Below are positions 59,245 through 64,000 of a stretch of DNA of 64,000 bases, in pieces. The stretch is from Pseudomonas prosekii (GTDB lineage: Bacteria; Pseudomonadota; Gammaproteobacteria; Pseudomonadales; Pseudomonadaceae). The stretch is from positions 248,001 through 312,000 of the forward strand of contig NZ_LT629762.1 in assembly GCF_900105155.1 (NCBI RefSeq), read 5' to 3'. The notes below the pieces were generated by a model that was given only the letters and a program-made list of their open reading frames with translations, did not search any database and was not told where the DNA came from. Numbering within the stretch: the stretch's first letter is position 1; the number at the start of each line of letters is the position of its first letter. The translations under genes and the position numbers were made by a program.

Positions 59245-59280
59245 ATTATCGGCAATGCGCTTTTACTGTGAAGCGATAAT
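59245..59280. promoter_or_regulatory. Candidate operator between punC and punR
   Basis: Perfect 7-bp inverted repeat ATTATCG (59245-59251) and CGATAAT (59274-59280) with a 22-bp centre, in the 122-bp divergent promoter region. Spacing is wide for a single LysR site but suits a pair of half-sites for a tetramer. Confidence 0.5.
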
Positions 59281-59318
59281 AATTGGACGTTTCTATCAAT
59301 ATTTTTGAAGGCAAGTGA

Positions 59319-60239
59319 ATGTGGTCTGAATATTCCCTCGATGTGGTTGATGCCGTGGCCCGGCACGGCAGCTTCAGCGCGGCGGCGCAGGAGTTGCATC
59401 GCGTGCCGTCGGCGGTCAGTTACACGGTGCGCCAGCTCGAACAATGGCTGGCGGTGCCGCTGTTTGTGCGGCGTCATCGCGATGTCGAGCTGACGCCGGC
59501 CGGCAAATTGTTTATCGAGCAGTCACGCGGCGTGATGAAAGCCATGCTTGACACCCGTCGCCGCTGCCAGCAAGTGGCCAATGGCTGGAGCGGTCAGCTG
59601 CGCGTGGCGGTGGATGCCATCGTTAAACAGCAGCGCTGCCGGCAATTGGTGCTGGATTTTTATAAACAGTTTCCCGACGTCGAGTTGCTGCTCGGCTACG
59701 AAGTGTTTAACGGCGTATGGGATGCCCTCGCCGACGAGCGCACCGACATTGTCATCGGCGCCACCAGCGCGGTGCCGGTGGCCAGTCACTACAGCTTCCG
59801 CGACATGGGCCTGTTGAATTGGCTGTGTGTCGCCAGCGCCCGCCATCCGCTGGCGGCGCTAAACGGTCCGTTGAATGACGATCAACTACGCCCCTACCCC
59901 GCGCTGTGCATGAACGACACTTCTCGCCAGCTGCCCAAACGCGATACCTGGGCGTTGGACAATCAACGACGGCTGGTCGCGCCGAACTGGGCCTCGGCGC
60001 TGGATTGTCTGGGTGAAGGTTTGTGCGTTGGCATGGCGCCGGCGCACTTGGTGATGCCGTTGATCGAGCAAGGTCAATTGGTCGCGCTCAATCTGGAGCG
60101 ACCCTTCGCCGCCAGCCCGTCGTGCGTGGCGTGGAACCAGAACAAGCATTCGCCAGCGATGGCCTGGTTGCTCGATTACCTGGGGGACGCCGAGACGATG
60201 AATCAGGAATGGTTAAACGGCGAGCGCGCTGATACGTAA
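59319..60239 (+). CDS. punR: LysR-family regulator, PunR-like
   Basis: 306 aa. The N-terminus MWSEYSLDVVDAVARHGSFS and the recognition helix RVPSAVSYTVRQLEQWL closely follow E. coli PunR, and the last 50 residues (WNQNKHSPAMAWLLDYLGD) do too. It should activate punC in response to adenine nucleosides. The stop codon lies within the first operator of the next operon (60236-60251). Confidence 0.88.
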   Translation: MWSEYSLDVVDAVARHGSFSAAAQELHRVPSAVSYTVRQLEQWLAVPLFVRRHRDVELTPAGKLFIEQSRGVMKAMLDTRRRCQQVANGWSGQLRVAVDAIVKQQRCRQLVLDFYKQFPDVELLLGYEVFNGVWDALADERTDIVIGATSAVPVASHYSFRDMGLLNWLCVASARHPLAALNGPLNDDQLRPYPALCMNDTSRQLPKRDTWALDNQRRLVAPNWASALDCLGEGLCVGMAPAHLVMPLIEQGQLVALNLERPFAASPSCVAWNQNKHSPAMAWLLDYLGDAETMNQEWLNGERADT

Positions 60240-60291
60240 AGCTCCCTTTACATCTTTTAAGTCTTCGGCGAGTATGTAAAGCACCTTTTAC
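60236..60291 (+). promoter_or_regulatory. Twin palindromic operators for the membrane-protein/XRE operon
   Basis: GTAAAGCTCCCTTTAC (60236-60251) and GTAAAGCACCTTTTAC (60276-60291), 40 bp centre to centre, i.e. about four helical turns. Copy 1 contains the punR stop codon; copy 2 ends 15 bp before the first operon ATG. Natural targets for the small XRE repressor encoded in the operon. Confidence 0.75.
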
Positions 60292-60305
60292 ATCAGGACG
60301 ATGAA

Positions 60306-60680
60306 ATGAAACGCTATTACACCGAATTGGGCGCGGCACTGACGATCTACGTGATTATGTTGATCGGCTCGATAATGCTGCTTCAACACCTGGAAAACGC
60401 CGGCATGCCATTGCGCATTGTTATTACGCTGATGCCGGTATTGCCGGCGGTCCTGATGTGCTGGGCGATCGTGCGCAATCTTCGGCAGATGGATGAAATG
60501 CACTTGCGCATCCAACTTGAAGCGCTCGGTTTCGCTTTCGCAGCTTCCGCGTTGCTGACCTTCAGTTATGGCTTTCTGGAGAATGTCGGCTTTCCGCATC
60601 TGTCATGGACACTGGTGTGGCCGGTAATGGGTTTGATGTGGATCATCGGCTTGCAAGTTGCCAGACGTCGTTATCAATGA
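60306..60680 (+). CDS. Four-pass membrane protein, unknown function
   Basis: 124 aa. Four hydrophobic segments (about 8-28, 38-57, 75-95 and 100-118). AGGACG precedes ATG 60306. The stop overlaps the ATG of the XRE gene (ATGA). Small membrane protein plus small XRE regulator is a recurring pair in bacteria; the membrane protein may relay a signal or be the regulated output. Function not known. Confidence 0.78.
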   Translation: MKRYYTELGAALTIYVIMLIGSIMLLQHLENAGMPLRIVITLMPVLPAVLMCWAIVRNLRQMDEMHLRIQLEALGFAFAASALLTFSYGFLENVGFPHLSWTLVWPVMGLMWIIGLQVARRRYQ

Positions 60681-60874
60681 AAAACCAGCTCAAGGAACTG
60701 CGCGCCGCACGCAAGTGGTCGCAAGTTGATCTGGCGGCGCTGTTGAACGTCTCTCGGCAGACGATCAATGCGATTGAAAACGGTCGCTACGATCCGAGCC
60801 TGCCGCTGGCGTTTCAGATTGCGCGGGTTTTTCAATTGCCGATTGAAAGCATCTTTGATGATGAGGCACTTTGA
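60677..60874 (+). CDS. Small XRE-family transcriptional regulator
   Basis: 65 aa, hardly more than one helix-turn-helix: RKWSQVDLAALLNVSRQTINAIENGRYDPSLPLAFQIARVFQ, ending IESIFDDEAL. The same architecture as YozG-like regulators. ATG 60677 overlaps the membrane-protein stop; probable autoregulator through the two palindromes upstream of the operon. Confidence 0.88.
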   Translation: MKNQLKELRAARKWSQVDLAALLNVSRQTINAIENGRYDPSLPLAFQIARVFQLPIESIFDDEAL

Positions 60875-60917
60875 TTGAAACCAGGCTTCTCAATCACCGT
60901 CGGCAGAATCGGATAGC

Positions 60918-61360
60918 TGCGGGGGCAGGACTTGCCCGCGATGGGCGGTAATGCGCTGAGCCTGATGCTTCGCGGCGCCTGCTTCGCGAGCAAGCTTTGC
61001 TCCTACAAGATCAAAAACAGTTGTGTGCCTGCCAGAAATTCTGTGGCGAGGGGGCTTGCCCCCGTTCGGCTGCGCAGCAGTCGCAAAACCAGCGCTCGCG
61101 GTACTCCAGACAAAACGCGACCACAGGTTTTGGGGCCGCTGCGCAGCCCAGCGCGAGCAAGCTCGCTCGCCACGGTTTTTGGGTTTGGCGTGCTTGCGAT
61201 AAGGATTGACAGATAGTTGGGACCATCCTGCCCTCCAAAGTCAGCCAGCCACACCACAACCCCTGTGGCGAGGGGGCTTGCCCCCGTTCGGCTGCGCAGC
61301 AGTCGCAAAACCAGCGTTCGCGGTACACCTGACACACCCCGATCACAGGTTTTGGGTTTG
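60918..61360. repeat. Mixed REP-like array
   Basis: Contains a small inverted pair (60918-61005) of the cgcgagcaag type and two direct copies (61041-61106 and 61264-61329, about 66 bp, nearly identical) of the GGCGAGGGGGCTTGCCCCCG element, with an inverted fragment between them (61135-61176). No gene fits in 60875-61380. Confidence 0.9.
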
Positions 61361-61380
61361 GCGTGCCTGCGATGTGTTTT

Positions 61381-62307
61381 CTAGCGCTTGTCCGGCGCAA
61401 CGATCGGTGCGTGTTGCGCCATCAATTCCGCGATCCAATCAATGAACACTCGCACCTTGAGGCTGATGTGCCGGTTCGGCGGAAATGCCACGTACAACGG
61501 CATCGAATCCAGCCGCCAATCCCCAAACAATCGCACCAGCTCGCCGCGTTCTTCGTGCGCCTTGGACATGTAATCCGGCAACCAGAAAACCCCCATCCCG
61601 GCCAGGCCCGCTGCCAGGTAGGCGTTGCCGTCATCCACCGCCAGCACGTAGCGGCCGGTGATCTGCAACTGCTCCGTGGCGCTGCGCATCGCGTACGGCA
61701 ACGCCCGGCCAGTGCGGGCCCAGAGGAAACCAATCACCCGATGTTCGGAATCTTCCAGTTCTCGTGGATGCAGCGGCGTGCCGAGCCGGGCCAGGTAATT
61801 CGGCGCGGCGAATACGCCGAGCTGCAGGTCGCCGACTCGCCGCGCCATCAACGACTGATCGATAAGCTCGCCGCCGCGCACCACGCAATCGACGTTCTCG
61901 CCGATGATATCGACGATGCGATCGCTGACGCCCATGTCGATCTGGATGTCCGGGTAACGCGCGTGAAACGCTGGCAATGCCGGCATCAGAATCATCCGCG
62001 CCAACGGGCTCGGCACGTCCACGCGCAATCGCCCCCGGGGCAATACGGCGGCGCTCGACAGGCTGGTTTCGGCGTCGTCCATGTCAGCCAGCAGGCGCAG
62101 AACCCGTTCGTAAAACACCGCGCCGTCGGCAGTCACGTTGACCTTGCGCGTGGTGCGGTTGAGCAGTTTGACCCGCAGCCGCGCCTCCAATTGCTGCACC
62201 AGTTGCGTCACGCTGGTTTTGCTCATGTGCAGCGTCTCGGCAGCCTTGGTGAAACTGCCGGTTTCCACCACTCGCGCAAAGGCCTGCATCGCGTCAAAAC
62301 GGTCCAT
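61381..62307 (-). CDS. LysR-family transcriptional regulator
   Basis: 308 aa, CrgA/DmlR-like subgroup: MDRFDAMQAFARVVETGSFTKAAETLHMSKTSVTQLVQQLE. ATG 62307 is the family start; the frame continues to 62376 without conserved sequence. Divergent from the Rid-family gene (137 bp apart), which is its likely target. Confidence 0.92.
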   Translation of the reverse strand: MDRFDAMQAFARVVETGSFTKAAETLHMSKTSVTQLVQQLEARLRVKLLNRTTRKVNVTADGAVFYERVLRLLADMDDAETSLSSAAVLPRGRLRVDVPSPLARMILMPALPAFHARYPDIQIDMGVSDRIVDIIGENVDCVVRGGELIDQSLMARRVGDLQLGVFAAPNYLARLGTPLHPRELEDSEHRVIGFLWARTGRALPYAMRSATEQLQITGRYVLAVDDGNAYLAAGLAGMGVFWLPDYMSKAHEERGELVRLFGDWRLDSMPLYVAFPPNRHISLKVRVFIDWIAELMAQHAPIVAPDKR

Positions 62308-62444
62308 ATCGCCTCGGATTGTTTGGGATTGGCAAACAGTGATGGCTAAGGTTGCCGGTTTATCGGGTCGGCGCAAGTGCCTAGAGTCGGTTCATCGTTA
62401 ACCCGGGTCGGACCTGACCCTGATGCACTTCTGGAGGCACCGTT

Positions 62445-62843
62445 ATGACACCGCGCGATGTAGTTTTCCCCGCTGGACGCCAGGCACTTTACGACATCAA
62501 CCGTTACTCGCCAGCGATCAAATCCAATGGCTTTTTATTCGTCTCTGGGCAAGTCGGCAGCCGCGAGGACGGTTCGCCGGAACCGGACCTGCAAACCCAA
62601 GTGCGGCGCGCGTTCACCAACCTCAATGCGATCCTCGAAGCGGCCGGTTGCACGTTCGACGACGTGATCGACGTCACGGGATTTATCGTCGATCCAGCGA
62701 AAAACTTCGAAGCAGTCTGGGCCGTGGTGCCGGAGTTTTGGGGTAACGCGCCGCACCCGACACTGACCTGCATCGGCGTGACGTGGCTGTACGGCTTCGA
62801 TTTCGAGATCAAGGTCATCGCCAAATTGCCGGAAACCGCCTGA
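62445..62843 (+). CDS. RidA-family (YjgF/YER057c) protein lacking the usual catalytic arginine
   Basis: 132 aa. Shape of the Rid fold is clear (SNGFLFVSGQVG, RAFTNLNAILEAAGCTFDDVIDVTGFIVDP). In enamine deaminases a conserved Arg sits in the stretch before the last strand; here the corresponding part reads HPTLTCIGVTW with no Arg, so deaminase activity is doubtful. Activated perhaps by the divergent LysR regulator. GGAGG precedes ATG 62445. Confidence 0.88.
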   Translation: MTPRDVVFPAGRQALYDINRYSPAIKSNGFLFVSGQVGSREDGSPEPDLQTQVRRAFTNLNAILEAAGCTFDDVIDVTGFIVDPAKNFEAVWAVVPEFWGNAPHPTLTCIGVTWLYGFDFEIKVIAKLPETA

Positions 62844-62986
62844 CCCGCAGGCAAAACCCACGGCGAGGGAGCCTGCTCCCCCGCCCAATCGGCCGCAGGC
62901 GGCTTTCATAATTCTTCTCGAACCTTTTAAAACGCGCCCCCGTCCTAGCTCTATCAACTTGCCGATAAAGCCTGCCGGAGTGGCCG

Positions 62987-64000
62987 ATGCTCATTCATCC
63001 GAAAAAACATTTTCACCCCTACACCCACGCGAGCGGCGGCTGGGGTTCGGCGCAATCGGTGATGAAAATCCTCTGGCGCGAACAGGCGTTTGCCAAAGGT
63101 TCGGTGGCGTTGCTCAAACAGAACAAACCGGATGGTTTCGCCTGTGTCAGTTGCGCCTGGGCCAAGCCCGGCCGGCCGCACGCGCTGGAGTTTTGCGAGA
63201 ACGGCGCCAAGGCCACTGCATGGGAGCTGACGTCGCTGAAAACCGACCCGGCGTTCTTCACCCGGCACACCCTCACCGAACTGCGGCAATGGCCCGATTA
63301 CGATTTGGAGCAGCACGGGCGGCTGACTCATCCGCTGCGTTACGACGCGGCCAGCGACCGTTATCAGGAAACATCCTGGGACGAGGCTTATCGCGAGATC
63401 GGCGCGCAGTTGCAGACGATGCAGCCCGACAGCGTGGTGTTTTACGCCTCCGGGCGCGCCTCGCTGGAAACCTCGTTCATGTACCAGTTGTTCGCCCGCG
63501 CCTACGGCACCAACAACCTGCCCGACAGCTCGAACATGTGCCACGAAAGCACTTCGGTGGGTTTGCAGGAAAGCATCGGCGTGCCGGTCGGCACGGTGAC
63601 GCTGGACGATTTCGAGCACACCGATTGCCTGTTTTTCTTCGGCCAGAACGTCGGCAGCAACGCGCCGCGCATGCTTCATCAATTGCAGGACGTGCGCAAA
63701 CGCGATGTGCCGATCATCACCTTCAACCCTTTGCGCGAGCGCGGCCTGGAGCGTTTCGTCAATCCGCAGTCCCCCATCGAGATGCTCACGCCGGCATCGA
63801 CCCTCATCAGCACCCAATACCACCAAGTGGCGATTGGCGGCGACACGGCAGCGCTGATCGGCCTGGCCAAGGTGTTGCTGGACATGGAGGATCGCGCGCC
63901 GTCGACCATTCTCGATCACGCTTTTATCGCCGAACACACCCAGGGTTTCGACGCCTTCGCGAGCATGGTTCGCGGCTGTCACTGGCAACAGATCGAACGC
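62987..64000 (+). CDS. YdeP-like FdhF/molybdopterin oxidoreductase (partial, C-terminus outside window)
   Basis: First 338 codons of a long bis-MGD enzyme. N-terminal cysteines Cys53, Cys56 and Cys70 (ACVSCAWAK...EFCENGAKA), then the NMCHESTSVGL and GQNVGSNAPRM segments, match the YdeP/formate dehydrogenase alpha-like family (TIGR01701), linked to acid resistance in E. coli. Substrate not established. GGAG lies seven bases before ATG 62987. Confidence 0.9.
   Translation, partial: MLIHPKKHFHPYTHASGGWGSAQSVMKILWREQAFAKGSVALLKQNKPDGFACVSCAWAKPGRPHALEFCENGAKATAWELTSLKTDPAFFTRHTLTELRQWPDYDLEQHGRLTHPLRYDAASDRYQETSWDEAYREIGAQLQTMQPDSVVFYASGRASLETSFMYQLFARAYGTNNLPDSSNMCHESTSVGLQESIGVPVGTVTLDDFEHTDCLFFFGQNVGSNAPRMLHQLQDVRKRDVPIITFNPLRERGLERFVNPQSPIEMLTPASTLISTQYHQVAIGGDTAALIGLAKVLLDMEDRAPSTILDHAFIAEHTQGFDAFASMVRGCHWQQIER

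Overview
The window is a chromosomal segment of a fluorescent pseudomonad (Pseudomonas fluorescens group). Evidence: GC-rich coding sequence, a complete hcnABC cyanide synthase operon, the bkd branched-chain keto acid dehydrogenase operon with its Lrp-type regulator, an OprD porin, and very abundant REP palindromes of the 'GGGAGC..GCTTGCTCGCG' type between genes. No rRNA, tRNA, CRISPR array, insertion sequence or prophage was seen. Both ends cut genes (an HlyD-family subunit on the left, a YdeP-like molybdopterin oxidoreductase on the right).

Left part (1-18.2 kb), mostly metabolism: an EmrAB-like efflux pair; a uronate uptake and oxidation set (OprD porin, uronate dehydrogenase, SMP-30 lactonase) whose two promoters share a 13-bp operator motif; a sulfide/persulfide module (TSUP exporter, BigR/SqrR-like ArsR repressor, persulfide dioxygenase-like hydrolase) around one palindrome; bkdR-bkdA1-bkdA2-bkdB-lpdV and then ilvE, which together handle branched-chain amino acids; and a two-gene radical-SAM/UDG-like DNA repair operon behind a canonical LexA box.

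Middle (18.3-47 kb): a P450, an FKBP, an RcnB-like protein, an MFS carrier with an orphan ModA-like binding protein and a LysR regulator, a KefC-type antiporter, hcnABC with a candidate ANR box and an RsmA/RsmE-type hairpin over the hcnA ribosome binding site, small membrane proteins, an OmpR/EnvZ-type two-component system, an SDR-AKR-SRPBCC cluster with divergent LysR, a periplasmic cyclase-family protein, a HAD phosphatase, a lone receiver protein, a methyltransferase, a GNAT protein, YceI, homospermidine synthase and a MATE pump. Four REP arrays here share a 133-136 bp period.

Accessory island (47.3-52.9 kb): short uncharacterised genes, a duplicated terminator plus 5' end of a GFA-family gene (one copy truncated) flanking an unknown gene, an orphan DUF2235 (Tle1-like) lipase gene overlapping a DUF2931 lipoprotein gene (probable effector-immunity pair), and a secreted protein made of ten 13-residue repeats.

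Right part (53-64 kb): a CHASE4/PAS/GGDEF/EAL protein divergent from a soluble FIST-domain chemoreceptor; a punC/punR pair; a tiny membrane-protein/XRE operon with twin palindromic operators overlapping the punR stop codon; a LysR/RidA divergent pair; and the start of the YdeP-like oxidoreductase.
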